In this document: one piece after another, positions 47,862 to 58,103 of the stretch
Position numbering within the stretch: the first letter of the stretch is position 1
Layout: each line of letters starts with the position of its first letter
Source: Curtobacterium salicis
GTDB taxonomy: Bacteria; Actinomycetota; Actinomycetes; Actinomycetales; Microbacteriaceae
Assembly: GCF_011759505.1 (NCBI RefSeq)
Contig: NZ_JAAOYO010000004.1
Location: 472,934-536,933 of the forward strand
Length of the DNA: 64,000 bases
Reading direction: 5' to 3'
Program-made: the position numbers and the translations under genes
Notes under the pieces: model-generated
The model's database searches: none
What the model saw: only the letters and a program-made list of their open reading frames with translations
Told to the model about the DNA's origin: nothing

Positions 47862-48833
47862 TCAGAGCCAGTCGCGGTGCTTGAAGGACCGGTAGAGCAG
47901 CAGCGACGACGCCACGGTGAGCGCGATCGACGCCCACAGCCCGCTCCAGGCCCCCTCGCCGGGGAACTTCACGTTCTGCCCGAAGAAGCTCGTGATGCCG
48001 GTCGGGATCGCGATGATCGCCGCCCAGCTCGTCACCTTCTTCATCACGGTGTTCTGCCGGTTCGAGGCCAGGTTGAGGTTCGTGTCCAGCACGCTCGAGA
48101 CCGCGTCGCGCTGCTGGTCGACCGAGTCGGCGATCGACACCAGGTGGTCCTCGACGTCCCGGAAGTAGGGGCGGACGCCGTCGATGATCGTCTCGGCGTC
48201 GCCGTGCAGCAGCGACCCGACGCTGTCGCGGGTCGGCACGACCAGCCGGCGGAGCACCCCGAGTGCCTTGCGCAGGCGGAACGAGCGGCGTTGGATCTGC
48301 TGTTCCCGGGGGTCACCGGTCTCGAACAGGTCGTCCTCCAGGGCGTCGATGTCCCGCTCGATCGTCTCGAGGACGCTCGTGGCGTGGTCCACGACCGCGT
48401 CGAGCAGACCCCAGAGCAGCCAGGGCACGCCGTGGTCGGCCAGGTCGCTGTTGGCGTCCCACCGGCGCTGGACCGCCGCGGTGTCGAAGTCGGCGCCGTG
48501 GATCGTGACGAGGGCGTGCTCCGTGACGAAGGCCTTGACCTCGTGGGTGACGATCTCGCCGTCCTTCCCCGGACCGTGCGCGTCGTAGACCACGAGGAAC
48601 AGGCTGTCCCGGTAGCGGTCGAGCTTGGGCCGTTGCCCGCTCTCCACGGCGTCCTCGACCGCGAGGGCGTGGATGCCGAGCTCCGCCTGGACCTGCTCGA
48701 GGTCCGACGCCCGTGGGTCGGTGAAGTCGACCCAGACGAAGGCGCCGTCGCGGGCGACGAGATCCGAGACCTGCTCCACGGGGAAGTCCCGCTCCGCCGA
48801 CGAACCGTCCTGCCAGCAGCGCGTGCTCACCAT
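47862..48833 (-). CDS. CorA-type metal transporter with FGQN signature
   Basis: A 323-residue protein with the CorA layout: an N-terminal alpha/beta domain (VWVDFTDPRASDLEQVQAEL), a long coiled-coil region and two C-terminal membrane helices. The loop between helices reads FFGQNVKFPG; classical magnesium CorA has YGMN, so this is a variant signature. It probably carries Mg2+ or another divalent ion, with altered selectivity possible. GTG at 48833; it diverges from otsA. Confidence 0.88.
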   Translation of the reverse strand: MVSTRCWQDGSSAERDFPVEQVSDLVARDGAFVWVDFTDPRASDLEQVQAELGIHALAVEDAVESGQRPKLDRYRDSLFLVVYDAHGPGKDGEIVTHEVKAFVTEHALVTIHGADFDTAAVQRRWDANSDLADHGVPWLLWGLLDAVVDHATSVLETIERDIDALEDDLFETGDPREQQIQRRSFRLRKALGVLRRLVVPTRDSVGSLLHGDAETIIDGVRPYFRDVEDHLVSIADSVDQQRDAVSSVLDTNLNLASNRQNTVMKKVTSWAAIIAIPTGITSFFGQNVKFPGEGAWSGLWASIALTVASSLLLYRSFKHRDWL

Positions 48834-48993
48834 GTGCCTGAGCCTAGTGAGGGTGCGCTGCGCGCCGGACCCGGCCCCGAGCCTCCCGGCCCGACGCGGG
48901 TGAGCGTCCCCTCAGCCCGGCCACCCGTGCGCTGGTAGTTTCGGTGCCGACGCCCCGGCAGGCCGCCGGGCAGGAACGGAGCACCCGCCACCC

Positions 48994-50586
48994 ATGCCCG
49001 CAGACCGCACCGACAGCACGCGCTACGCCTTCGTCGTCGCCTCCAACCGCCTCCCCGTGGACCGCGTCGTCGAGGACGACGGCACCGAGGGGTGGCGGCA
49101 CTCGCCGGGCGGCCTCGTCACCGCACTCGAGCCGGTGATGCGTGCCAACGACGGCGCGTGGGTCGGGTGGGTCGGGCAGCCGGACGTCACCGTCGAGCCG
49201 TTCGACAACGAGGGCATCCACATCGTGCCGGTGCCGCTCAGCGCCGACGACGTGCAGGAGTACTACGAGGGCTTCAGCAACGACACCCTCTGGCCGCTGT
49301 ACCACGACGTGATCGAGCACCCGAGCTACCACCGCGACTGGTGGAACGCGTACAAGCGCGTGAACCAGCGCTTCGCGGAGCAGATCGCGGAGATCACCGA
49401 GCAGGACGGCATCGTCTGGGTGCAGGACTACCAGCTGCAGCTCGTGCCGGCACTGCTCCGCGCACTCCGCCCGGACCTGACCATCGGGTTCTTCAACCAC
49501 ATCCCGTTCCCGCCGGTCGGCATCTACGCGCAGCTGCCGTGGCGCGCGCAGATCCTCGACGGCCTGCTCGGCGCCGACGTGATCGGGTTCCAGCGGCAGG
49601 ACGACGCCAGCGACTTCCTCCGCGCGGTCCGGCACATCAAGGGCTACACGACCAAGGGCTCCACCGTGGACGTGCCGGTCGACGACCCGAAGGCGCCCCG
49701 GAGCCGGAAGGGCATCACGGTCCGCCACGTCGAGGCGCGGCACTTCCCGATCTCGATCGACGCCGAGAGCTTCGAGGAGATCGCCCGCCGACCCGAGGTG
49801 CAGCAGCGCGCGAAGGAGATCCGCGACGGGCTCGGCAACCCGAAGACGGTCCTGCTCGGCGTCGACCGGCTCGACTACACGAAGGGCATCCGGCACCGCA
49901 TCAAGGCGTTCGGTGAACTGGTCGAGGACGGCCGCCTCGCCGTCGAGGACGCGGCACTCATCCAGGTCGCCAGCCCGAGTCGCGAGCGGGTCGACACCTA
50001 CCGGATGCTGCGCGACGAGATCGAACTGAGCGTCGGCCGGATCAACGGTGACCTCGGGGTCATCGGACACCAGCCGATCTCCTACCTGCACCACGGCTAC
50101 CCGCGCGAGGAGATGGTGGCGCTCTACCTGGCCGCCGACATCATGCTCGTGACGGCCCTCCGCGACGGCATGAACCTCGTCGCGAAGGAGTACGTCGCGT
50201 CCCGCCACGACAACGACGGCGTCCTGATCCTGTCCGAGTTCGCCGGTGCCGCCGACGAGTTGAAGCAGGCCGTCATCGTCAACCCGCACGACATCGGGGC
50301 GCTGAAGGACTCGATCCAGCGCGCGATCGAGATGCCGCGCCGCGAGCGCTCGACCCGGATGCGTGCGCTCCGCAAGCGCGTGAAGGACAACGACGTCGCC
50401 CGGTGGTCGCGGTCGTTCCTCGAAGCGCTCGACCGGCACGCCCCGAAGGGCGCCCAGATCGACCCGGAGTCGGTCGAGCAGGGCGAGCCGCACCGCGAGG
50501 CGCAGACCGACGGCACGTCGATCTTCGACCAGGACGCACAGAAGGCGCGCGCCGCCGAGGACACCCGGGAGGACCGTGATGCCTGA
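48994..50586 (+). CDS. otsA: Trehalose-6-phosphate synthase
   Basis: A 530-residue GT20 enzyme that makes trehalose-6-phosphate from UDP-glucose (or GDP-glucose) and glucose-6-phosphate. Visible motifs: VVASNRLPVD, SPGGLVTALEPV, VWVQDYQLQLVPALLR, NHIPFPP, RLDYTKGIRHRIKAF, and ALRDGMNLVAKEYVA. The final 50 residues are a hydrophilic extension. It overlaps otsB by 8 bases. Trehalose protects against drying and osmotic stress, in keeping with a plant-surface or soil actinobacterium. Confidence 0.97.
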   Translation: MPADRTDSTRYAFVVASNRLPVDRVVEDDGTEGWRHSPGGLVTALEPVMRANDGAWVGWVGQPDVTVEPFDNEGIHIVPVPLSADDVQEYYEGFSNDTLWPLYHDVIEHPSYHRDWWNAYKRVNQRFAEQIAEITEQDGIVWVQDYQLQLVPALLRALRPDLTIGFFNHIPFPPVGIYAQLPWRAQILDGLLGADVIGFQRQDDASDFLRAVRHIKGYTTKGSTVDVPVDDPKAPRSRKGITVRHVEARHFPISIDAESFEEIARRPEVQQRAKEIRDGLGNPKTVLLGVDRLDYTKGIRHRIKAFGELVEDGRLAVEDAALIQVASPSRERVDTYRMLRDEIELSVGRINGDLGVIGHQPISYLHHGYPREEMVALYLAADIMLVTALRDGMNLVAKEYVASRHDNDGVLILSEFAGAADELKQAVIVNPHDIGALKDSIQRAIEMPRRERSTRMRALRKRVKDNDVARWSRSFLEALDRHAPKGAQIDPESVEQGEPHREAQTDGTSIFDQDAQKARAAEDTREDRDA

Positions 50587-51358
50587 GCAGGTCCCGGACA
50601 GCGGTCTCGACCAGGCCCTCGAGACGCTCGCGGCTGCGCCGCGACTGCTCGTGGCGCTCGACTTCGACGGCACGCTCGCGCCCTTCGCCGACGACCCGGG
50701 CCAGGTCGGGGCACTGCCCGGCAGCTGGGCAGCGGTCCTCACCCTGCAGCGGGCTCGCGACACCGAGGTCGTGCTCGTCTCCGGACGGCCGCTCGGCAGT
50801 CTGGCGGCCGTGTCGCACGCGCCCGACGGCATGGCGCTGATCGGTTCGCACGGGGTCGAGTGGCGAGTCGACGGACACGACGAGGACGCCCTCTCCGCGG
50901 CCGAGACCGAGCGGGTGGCGCGGATCGGTGCGGCGCTCGACGAGGTCGGTGCCCGGCACCCCGGCGTCGTGATCGAGCACAAGCCCGCCGGTCACGGCGT
51001 GCACACCCGTCGGGTCAGCGCCGAGGAGGCCGCGGCCACGAACGCCGAGGCCAGCCGTGCCGCACACGAGGCCGATCCCGACGTGCTCGAGCGCGGCGGC
51101 AAGGACATCCTCGAGTTCGCGGTCCGGCATGTCACGAAGGGGGACGCGATCGAGCGTCTCCGAGCCCTCCGCGGTGCCGACGCCGTCTTCTTCGCGGGCG
51201 ACGACGTCACGGACGAGGACGCCTTCCGGGTGCTCCACGACGGTGACGTCGGCGTGAAGGTGGGGGAGGGCGAGACCCTCGCGACCCACCGCGTGGCCGA
51301 CCCCGCGGCTCTGACGGACGTCCTCAAGCACCTGGCCCGGGCGCGGGCGACCCGCTGA
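50579..51358 (+). CDS. otsB: Trehalose-6-phosphate phosphatase
   Basis: A 259-residue HAD phosphatase with DFDGTLAPF (nucleophile and acid aspartates near residues 28 and 30), the VSGRPLG motif II, KPAGHGVHTRR, and FFAGDDVTDEDAF motif IV. It removes the phosphate from the OtsA product. ATG at 50579 was preferred to GTG at 50576 because GGGAGG lies 6 bases before it. The gene overlaps otsA, so the two enzymes are made together. Confidence 0.95.
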   Translation: MPEQVPDSGLDQALETLAAAPRLLVALDFDGTLAPFADDPGQVGALPGSWAAVLTLQRARDTEVVLVSGRPLGSLAAVSHAPDGMALIGSHGVEWRVDGHDEDALSAAETERVARIGAALDEVGARHPGVVIEHKPAGHGVHTRRVSAEEAAATNAEASRAAHEADPDVLERGGKDILEFAVRHVTKGDAIERLRALRGADAVFFAGDDVTDEDAFRVLHDGDVGVKVGEGETLATHRVADPAALTDVLKHLARARATR

Positions 51359-51406
51359 CCCGGCCACGGGCCTCCCGTCCGTGGTCCCTCCGCTCGGCCT
51401 GACCCG

Positions 51407-51474
51407 CAAGACACCGGTGTTCGTCGGATGCGCCGCGTGATCACGCGGCGTGTCCGGCGAACACCGGTGTCTTG
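51407..51474. repeat. 68-bp near-perfect palindrome between otsB and ilvD
   Basis: CAAGACACCGGTGTTCG (51407-51423) and its exact reverse complement (51458-51474) enclose an inner half palindrome: CGCCGCGTGA next to TCACGCGGCG (51431-51450). Of the 34 pairs all are Watson-Crick except three G-T. In RNA it would form a very long stem with almost no loop. No coding frame or transposase is present. It could be a terminator of otsB, a REP-like repeat, or the remnant of a small mobile element. Confidence 0.8.
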
Positions 51475-51485
51475 GAGGACCATCA

Positions 51486-51545
51486 GGCGCAACACGATGC
51501 AGACGCATGGTGTTGCGCCATTGGTATCCCAAACGGTCCTAGACT
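51486..51545 (+). promoter_or_regulatory. ilvD promoter region with inverted repeats
   Basis: GGCGCAACAC (51486-51495) and GTGTTGCGCC (51510-51519) form an inverted repeat with an inner ATGC-AGAC-GCAT. TTGG-TATC-CCAA (51521-51532) is a second small palindrome. TAGACT at 51540-51545 is a good -10 box and ends 6 bases before the ilvD ATG, so the mRNA is probably leaderless and the hairpin would lie upstream of the transcript, acting as operator rather than attenuator. Confidence 0.55.
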
Positions 51546-51551
51546 CTCGAC

Positions 51552-53246
51552 ATGCCTGACATCGACGTGAAGCCGCGCAGCCGGGTCGTCACCGACGGGA
51601 TCGAAGCAACCACTTCGCGTGGCATGCTGCGGGCCGTCGGGATGGGCGACGAGGACTGGGAGAAGCCGCAGATCGGCATCGCCTCGTCGTGGAACGAGAT
51701 CACCCCCTGCAACCTCTCCCTCGACCGACTCGCCCAGGGCGCCAAGGAAGGCGTCCACGGCGGTGGCGGGTACCCGCTGCAGTTCGGCACCATCTCCGTC
51801 TCCGACGGCATCTCGATGGGGCACGAGGGCATGCACTTCTCGCTCGTCTCGCGTGAGGTCATCGCGGACAGCGTCGAGACCGTCGTCAACGCCGAGCGCC
51901 TGGACGGCACCGTCCTGCTCGCGGGCTGCGACAAGTCCCTCCCCGGCATGCTGATGGCGGCCGCGCGCCTGGACCTGGCGAGCGTCTTCCTCTACGCGGG
52001 CTCGGTCATGCCGGGCTACGTCAAGCAGGCCGACGGCAGCATGAAGGAAGTCACGATCATCGACTCCTTCGAGGGCGTCGGCGCGTGCAAGGCCGGCACC
52101 ATGAGCGAAGCAGAGCTCAAGAAGATCGAGTGCGCGATCGTCCCGGGCGAAGGCGCCTGCGGTGGCATGTACACCGCCAACACGATGGCGAGCCTGGCCG
52201 AGGCGCTCGGCATGTCGCTCCCCGGGTCCGCCGCGCCGCCGAGCGCCGACCGCCGCCGCGACTACTACGCGCACCGGTCCGGCGAAGCCGTGGTGAACAT
52301 GCTCCGCCTCGGTCTGACCGCCCGCGACGTCCTGACGCGCGAGGCGTTCGAGAACGCCATCACGGTCCTCATGGCCCTCGGTGGATCGACGAACGCCGTG
52401 CTGCACCTGCTCGCGATCGCGCACGAGGCCGAGGTCGAACTGACCCTCGACGACTTCAACCGCATCGGCTCCAACGTCCCGCACCTGGCCGACATGAAGC
52501 CCTTCGGACGATTCGTGATGAAGGACATCGACCAGCAGGGCGGCATCCCGGTCGTCATGAAGGCGCTGCTCGACGCCGGTCTGCTGCACGGTGAGTGCAT
52601 GACCGTGACCGGCAAGACCGTCGCCGAGAACCTGGCCGAGATCGACCCGCCGGAGCTCGACGGCCAGGTCTTCCGCACGCTCGACAACCCGATCCACGCC
52701 ACCGGTGGCCTGACGGTCCTGCAGGGCTCGTTCGCACCCGAGGGCGCCGTCGTGAAGACCGCCGGGTTCGACGCCGACGTCTTCGAGGGCCCGGCCCGGG
52801 TGTTCGACCGCGAGCGCGCCGCCATGGACGCCCTCACCGAGGGGCGCATCCAGAAGGGCGACGTCGTCGTCATCCGCTACGAGGGCCCGAAGGGCGGCCC
52901 CGGCATGCGCGAGATGCTCGCCATCACGGCGGCCATCAAGGGCGCGGGCCTCGGCAAGGATGTACTACTGTTGACCGACGGTCGATTCTCAGGCGGCACA
53001 ACCGGCCTCTGCATCGGCCACATCGCACCGGAAGCCGTGGACGGAGGTCCAGTGGCATTCGTGCGCGATGGCGACCGCATCCGTGTCGACATCCCCGCTC
53101 GCTCGCTCGACCTACTGGTCGAGCCCGCCGAGTTGGAAGCCCGCCGTGACGGCTGGGCCCCGCTGCCCCCGCGCTACACCCGCGGAGTCCTCGCGAAGTA
53201 CGCCAAGCTCGTCCAGTCCGCCGCCGTCGGCGCGGTCACGGGCTGA
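51552..53246 (+). CDS. ilvD: Dihydroxy-acid dehydratase
   Basis: A 564-residue iron-sulfur dehydratase, third step of valine/isoleucine synthesis (dihydroxy acid to 2-keto acid). Cys at TPCNLS, AGCDKS and [12 protein letters not shown] are the cluster ligands, and [15 protein letters not shown] is the C-terminal signature. ATG at 51552 lies directly at the presumed transcript start. It is followed by ilvB after 46 bases. Confidence 0.97.
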   Translation: MPDIDVKPRSRVVTDGIEATTSRGMLRAVGMGDEDWEKPQIGIASSWNEITPCNLSLDRLAQGAKEGVHGGGGYPLQFGTISVSDGISMGHEGMHFSLVSREVIADSVETVVNAERLDGTVLLAGCDKSLPGMLMAAARLDLASVFLYAGSVMPGYVKQADGSMKEVTIIDSFEGVGACKAGTMSEAELKKIECAIVPGEGACGGMYTANTMASLAEALGMSLPGSAAPPSADRRRDYYAHRSGEAVVNMLRLGLTARDVLTREAFENAITVLMALGGSTNAVLHLLAIAHEAEVELTLDDFNRIGSNVPHLADMKPFGRFVMKDIDQQGGIPVVMKALLDAGLLHGECMTVTGKTVAENLAEIDPPELDGQVFRTLDNPIHATGGLTVLQGSFAPEGAVVKTAGFDADVFEGPARVFDRERAAMDALTEGRIQKGDVVVIRYEGPKGGPGMREMLAITAAIKGAGLGKDVLLLTDGRFSGGTTGLCIGHIAPEAVDGGPVAFVRDGDRIRVDIPARSLDLLVEPAELEARRDGWAPLPPRYTRGVLAKYAKLVQSAAVGAVTG

Positions 53247-53292
53247 CGTCGACACCCGCACCATCGCCATCCCTCCAGGCAAGGACCCCCTC

Positions 53293-55113
53293 ATGCCCAC
53301 GGAAGCCACACCGCGCTCCGCTGCCGGAGCACGTCGATCGCCCGAGGTCCTGACCGGCTCGGGCGCCGTCCTCCGCACGCTCGAGCACCTCGGGATCACC
53401 GACGTCTTCGGCCTGCCCGGCGGCGCGATCATCCCGTTCTACGACGAGCTCATGGCGTCGACGACGATCCGCCACATCCTGGTCCGGCACGAACAGGGTG
53501 CCGGCCACGCGGCCGAGGGCTACGCGTCCTCGTCCGGCAAGGTCGGCGTCGCGATCGCCACGTCCGGCCCGGGTGCGACGAACCTCGTCACCGCCATCGC
53601 CGACGCCTACATGGACTCGGTGCCGTTCATCGCGATCACCGGCCAGGTGTTCTCGACGCTGATGGGCACCGACGCCTTCCAGGAAGCCGACATCGTCGGC
53701 ATCACGATGCCGATCACGAAGCACTCCTTCCTGGTCACGAAGCCCGAGGACGTCCCGGCGACCCTCGCGGCGGCGCACCTCATCGCGACGACCGGTCGAC
53801 CCGGCCCCGTGCTGGTGGACATCACGAAGGACGCGCAGCAGAAGTCCGCGCCGTACATCTGGCCGCCGAAGCTCGACCTGCCGGGGTACCGCCCGGTGAC
53901 GAAGGCGCACGGCAAGCAGATCACCGCGGCCGCCCAGCTCCTCGCCGAGTCGTCCCGTCCGGTGCTCTACGTCGGCGGCGGGGTGATCCGTTCCGGTGCC
54001 TCCGCCGAGCTGCTGGCGTTCGCCGAGGCGACCGGCGCCCCGGTCGTCACGACGCTGATGGCCCGCGGTGCCTTCCCGGACTCGCACGCGCAGCACCTCG
54101 GCATGCCGGGGATGCACGGCACGGTGCCGGCGGTGCTCGGCCTGCAGGAGAGCGACCTCATCATCGCCCTCGGCGCGCGCTTCGACGACCGCGTGACCGG
54201 GAAGGTCGACGACTTCGCCCCGGACGCCAAGGTCGTGCACGTCGACATCGACCCCGCCGAGATCTCGAAGATCCGCTACGCCGACGTCCCGATCGTCGGC
54301 GACGCGAAAGAGGTCCTGGTCGACCTGGTCGCGGCGTGGGCCGACGTGCCGGTCGAGCAGCGTGCCTCCACCGCCGACTGGTGGACGCACCTCAACCAGC
54401 TGCTCGAGGACTTCCCGCTCGGCTACACCGAGCCGACCGACGGGCTCCTCGCCCCGCAGGCGATCATCAAGCGCATCGGCGAGATGACCGGACCCGAGGG
54501 CGTCTTCGCCTCGGGCGTCGGCCAGCACCAGATGTGGTCGGCGCAGTTCATCCAGTACGAGCGCCCGAACGCCTGGCTCAACTCCGGCGGCGCCGGCACG
54601 ATGGGCTACTCGGTCCCGGCCGCGATGGGTGCGAAGGTCGCCCAGCCCGACCGCGTCGTGTGGGCGATCGACGGCGACGGCTGCTTCCAGATGACGAACC
54701 AGGAACTCGCGACCTGCGTCATCAACGACATCCCGATCAAGGTCGCGATCATCAACAACTCGTCGCTCGGCATGGTGCGGCAGTGGCAGACCCTGTTCTA
54801 CGACGGTCGCCACTCGTTCACCGACCTGCAGACCGGCCACGGCACCCGTCGGGTCCCGGACTTCGTGAAGCTCGCCGACGCCTACGGTGCGCTCGGGATC
54901 CGGGTCGAGAAGCCGGAGGAGGTCGACGCGGCCATCCAGCTCGCGCTCGACACCAACGACCGCCCGGTGGTCATCGACTTCGTGGTGAGCCGCGACTCGA
55001 TGGTCTGGCCGATGGTCCCGCAGGGGATCGGCAACTCGTCCATCCAGTACGCCCGCGACCTCGCCCCGACGTGGGACGACGAGGACGCCGACATGACGGG
55101 GGAGCCCGCATGA
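53293..55113 (+). CDS. ilvB: Acetolactate synthase, large subunit
   Basis: A 606-residue thiamine-diphosphate enzyme that joins two pyruvates (or pyruvate and 2-ketobutyrate). Motifs: [15 protein letters not shown], the catalytic Glu in [25 protein letters not shown], and the ThDP-binding [16 protein letters not shown] to [11 protein letters not shown] run. ATG at 53293. The stop overlaps the start of ilvN by four bases. Confidence 0.97.
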   Translation: MPTEATPRSAAGARRSPEVLTGSGAVLRTLEHLGITDVFGLPGGAIIPFYDELMASTTIRHILVRHEQGAGHAAEGYASSSGKVGVAIATSGPGATNLVTAIADAYMDSVPFIAITGQVFSTLMGTDAFQEADIVGITMPITKHSFLVTKPEDVPATLAAAHLIATTGRPGPVLVDITKDAQQKSAPYIWPPKLDLPGYRPVTKAHGKQITAAAQLLAESSRPVLYVGGGVIRSGASAELLAFAEATGAPVVTTLMARGAFPDSHAQHLGMPGMHGTVPAVLGLQESDLIIALGARFDDRVTGKVDDFAPDAKVVHVDIDPAEISKIRYADVPIVGDAKEVLVDLVAAWADVPVEQRASTADWWTHLNQLLEDFPLGYTEPTDGLLAPQAIIKRIGEMTGPEGVFASGVGQHQMWSAQFIQYERPNAWLNSGGAGTMGYSVPAAMGAKVAQPDRVVWAIDGDGCFQMTNQELATCVINDIPIKVAIINNSSLGMVRQWQTLFYDGRHSFTDLQTGHGTRRVPDFVKLADAYGALGIRVEKPEEVDAAIQLALDTNDRPVVIDFVVSRDSMVWPMVPQGIGNSSIQYARDLAPTWDDEDADMTGEPA

Positions 55114-55610
55114 GCCACGTCCTGTCCCTCCTGGTCGAGGACAAGCCGGGTCTGCTGACCCGTGTCGCCGGGCTCTTCGCCCGTCGCGGCTTCAACATCG
55201 AGTCCCTCGCCGTCGGCAACACCGAGGTGGACGGCCTGAGCCGCATCACCGTCGTGGTGGACGTCGAGGACCTCCCGCTCGAGCAGGTGACGAAGCAGCT
55301 CAACAAGCTCGTCAACGTCATCAAGATCGTGGAACTCGACTTCCCCCAGTCGGTGCAGCGCGAACACATGCTCGTCAAGGTGCGGGTCGACAACCAGACC
55401 CGGTCCGCGGTGCTCGACGCCGTCACGCTCTTCCGGGCGCAGGTCGTCGACGTCGCCACCGACTCGCTCGTCGTCGAGGTGACCGGTGACCCCGGCAAGA
55501 TCCAGGCGATCCTGCGCGTCCTCGAGCCCTACGGCATCAAGGAGCTGGCGCGCGCCGGACTCCTGGGCATGGGCCGCGGACCGAAGAGCATCACCGACCG
55601 GGTGCGCTGA
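55110..55610 (+). CDS. ilvN: Acetolactate synthase, regulatory subunit
   Basis: A 166-residue protein with the ACT domain at the N-terminus ([20 protein letters not shown], then [14 protein letters not shown]), which binds valine for feedback control, and the C-terminal domain with [12 protein letters not shown] and [16 protein letters not shown]. It overlaps ilvB and is needed for full activity and feedback inhibition. Confidence 0.96.
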   Translation: MSHVLSLLVEDKPGLLTRVAGLFARRGFNIESLAVGNTEVDGLSRITVVVDVEDLPLEQVTKQLNKLVNVIKIVELDFPQSVQREHMLVKVRVDNQTRSAVLDAVTLFRAQVVDVATDSLVVEVTGDPGKIQAILRVLEPYGIKELARAGLLGMGRGPKSITDRVR

Positions 55611-55653
55611 GCACCGGTCGCCCCAGACACCCCAACCAAGGAGACCACGCACC

Positions 55654-56679
55654 GTGACTGACATCGTGTACGACGCCGACGCCGACCTGAGCCTCATCCA
55701 GGGCAAGAAGGTCGCCGTCATCGGGTACGGCTCGCAGGGCCACGCCCACGCCCTCAACCTCCGCGACTCCGGCGTCGAGGTCAAGATCGGCCTCAAGGAG
55801 GGCTCGAAGAGCCGCCAGAAGGCCGAAGAGGCCGGCTTCGAGGTCCACACGCCCGCCGACGCCACCGCCTGGGCCGACGTCGTCGTCATCCTCGCGCCGG
55901 ACCAGGTCCAGCGCATCGTCTACAAGGACGACATCGCCCCGAACCTCAAGCCGGGTGCGACCCTGGTCTTCGGCCACGGCTTCAACATCCGGTACGGCTA
56001 CATCGAGGCGCCCGCCGGCGTCGACGTCTCGCTCGTCGCCCCGAAGGGCCCGGGCCACACGGTCCGCCGTGAGTACGAGGCCGGTCGCGGCGTCCCCGTG
56101 ATCGTGGCCGTCGAGGTCGACTCGTCCGGCAGCGCCTGGGACCTCGCCTGGTCCTACGCGAAGGCCATCGGCGGTCTGCGCTCCGGCGGCATCAAGACGA
56201 CCTTCACCGAGGAGACCGAGACCGACCTGTTCGGCGAGCAGGCCGTCCTCTGCGGTGGCACGTCGCAGCTCATCCAGTACGGCTTCGAGACCCTGGTCGA
56301 GGCGGGTTACCAGCCGCAGATCGCGTACTTCGAGGTCCTGCACGAGCTCAAGCTCATCGTCGACCTGATCTGGGAGGGCGGCCTCACGAAGCAGCGCTGG
56401 TCGATCTCCGACACCGCCGAGTTCGGTGACTACGTCTCCGGGCCCCGCGTGATCTCGCCCGAGGTCAAGGAGAACATGAAGGCGGTGCTCGCGGACATCC
56501 AGAACGGTGCCTTCGCGAAGCGCTTCATCGACGACCAGGACGCCGGCGCCCCGGAGTTCACGGCCCTGCGCGAGAAGGGCGAGGGGCACCCGGTCGAGGC
56601 GACCGGTCGCGAGCTCCGCAAGCTCTTCGCGTGGAAGCAGGCCGACTCCGACTACGTCGACGGTTCGGCCGCGCGGTAG
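55654..56679 (+). CDS. ilvC: Ketol-acid reductoisomerase
   Basis: A 341-residue class I enzyme. NADP(H)-binding [18 protein letters not shown] at about 25-42, the [10 protein letters not shown] motif, and metal-binding glutamates in [16 protein letters not shown] and [11 protein letters not shown]. It reduces and rearranges acetolactate. GTG at 55654 follows AAGGAG. A hairpin 26 bases after the stop ends this transcript. Confidence 0.97.
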   Translation: MTDIVYDADADLSLIQGKKVAVIGYGSQGHAHALNLRDSGVEVKIGLKEGSKSRQKAEEAGFEVHTPADATAWADVVVILAPDQVQRIVYKDDIAPNLKPGATLVFGHGFNIRYGYIEAPAGVDVSLVAPKGPGHTVRREYEAGRGVPVIVAVEVDSSGSAWDLAWSYAKAIGGLRSGGIKTTFTEETETDLFGEQAVLCGGTSQLIQYGFETLVEAGYQPQIAYFEVLHELKLIVDLIWEGGLTKQRWSISDTAEFGDYVSGPRVISPEVKENMKAVLADIQNGAFAKRFIDDQDAGAPEFTALREKGEGHPVEATGRELRKLFAWKQADSDYVDGSAAR

Positions 56680-56704
56680 TCTGCCTGAGACAAGCTCGAC
56701 CCGC

Positions 56705-56733
56705 GAGGCGGCGGTGCACTGCACCGCCGCCTC
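56705..56733 (+). terminator. Terminator after ilvC
   Basis: GAGGCGGCGGTGCA (56705-56718) and its exact reverse complement (56720-56733) are separated by one base. A stem of at least 12 pairs with a small loop would form, followed by TCTCGATG. It ends the ilvD-ilvC run and separates it from mtlD. Confidence 0.75.
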
Positions 56734-56886
56734 TCGATGTGACCCGGACACCATGCAGCAGCTCCTCCAGCACCCCGACGTCTCCCGAGGACGTCCCGGC
56801 AGCGCGGCGACGCGCTCCGTCGTCGACCCCTCCGGTCCGTCCACACGATGGCGTGGGCGCACCGATCGGCATGGGATGATCGTCGG

Positions 56887-58077
56887 ATGGCGGTGACGAG
56901 ACGAGCGGTCCACATCGGCGCCGGCAAGATCGGGCGCGGGTTCGTGGGCCAGTTCCTCGTGGCGAGCGGCTACGACCTCACATTCGTCGACGTCGACGAG
57001 CGTGTGGTCTCGGCCCTCAACGAGGCCGGCCGGTTCGTCGTGCACGAAGTCGGCGAGATGCCCGTCGAGCACCTGGTGCACGGGTTCCGGGCGCTGAACA
57101 GCAAGACCGACCGTGCGCGCGTCGTGCAGGCGATCGCCGACGCCGACGTGGTGACCACGGCCGTCGGCGCGCGCACCCTGCCCCTCGTGGCCCCCCTCAT
57201 CGCGGAAGGGCTCGCGGCACGCCCGCTCGACCGCGGCGACGTCACGATCGTCGCGTGCGAGAACGCCTTCAACGCCACCGACTCGTTGCACGCCAGCATC
57301 CGTCGTGCCCCGATCCTCGAAGACCGCGACATCGCCGCCGTCTTCGCGAACTGTGCGATCGACCGCATCGTGCCGGACCAGTCGGGCGTGCTCGGGCAGT
57401 CCGGCGGCCTCGACGTCGTCCTCGAACCGTTCTACGAGTGGGTCATCGAACGCACGCCGTTCGCCGGGACCGGCTCCGAGCCTCCCGTCATCGACGGCGT
57501 CACGTGGGTCGACGACCTGCAGCCGTTCGTCGAGCGGAAGCTCTACACGGTCAACACGGCGCACGGCGCCGCCGCCTACCACGGCTGGGTCCGGGGGATC
57601 CGGCTCATCCGGGAGGCCCTCCAGGACCCCGACGTGCGGGCGGAGGTCGACGGGGTGCTCGCGGAGACCACCGCGCTGCTCGTGGCGAAGCACGGGTTCG
57701 ACCCGGAGGACCACGCCCGGTACGTCGCGGCGAACCTCACCCGCATCGCCAACCCGCTGCTGCCCGACACGACCCGCCGGGTCGGCCGCAACCCGCTCCG
57801 GAAGCTCGGCCGTCGCGAGCGCTTCATCGGCCCGGCCGCACAGCTCGCCGAGCGCGGACTGCCCGTCGACCACCTCATCGGAGCCGTCCGGGTCGCGCTC
57901 GAGTTCGACGACCAGGACGACCCCGAGTCGATCGAACTGCACGCCCTGCTCCGCTCGGGTGCGACCGCGCACGCGCTCACCGAGATCCTCACCGGACTCA
58001 TGGAGGGGCACCCGCTGTTCCCGGCCGTGCGCGACGTCGTCGCCGGGGTCCTCGAGACCCAGCCCGCCCAGGCATGA
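56887..58077 (+). CDS. mtlD: Mannitol-1-phosphate 5-dehydrogenase
   Basis: A 396-residue long-chain dehydrogenase: VHIGAGKIGRGFVGQFLV (NAD site, 6-23), ACENAFNATDSL, CAIDRIVPDQ, and the catalytic KLYTVNTAHGAAAYHGW. It interconverts mannitol-1-phosphate and fructose-6-phosphate. ATG at 56887 lies about 8 bases after GATGAT, a possible -10, so it may be leaderless. No mannitol PTS genes accompany it here. Confidence 0.93.
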   Translation: MAVTRRAVHIGAGKIGRGFVGQFLVASGYDLTFVDVDERVVSALNEAGRFVVHEVGEMPVEHLVHGFRALNSKTDRARVVQAIADADVVTTAVGARTLPLVAPLIAEGLAARPLDRGDVTIVACENAFNATDSLHASIRRAPILEDRDIAAVFANCAIDRIVPDQSGVLGQSGGLDVVLEPFYEWVIERTPFAGTGSEPPVIDGVTWVDDLQPFVERKLYTVNTAHGAAAYHGWVRGIRLIREALQDPDVRAEVDGVLAETTALLVAKHGFDPEDHARYVAANLTRIANPLLPDTTRRVGRNPLRKLGRRERFIGPAAQLAERGLPVDHLIGAVRVALEFDDQDDPESIELHALLRSGATAHALTEILTGLMEGHPLFPAVRDVVAGVLETQPAQA

Positions 58078-58103
58078 GCGGCGATCCTCGTAGACTCGAC
58101 GGC

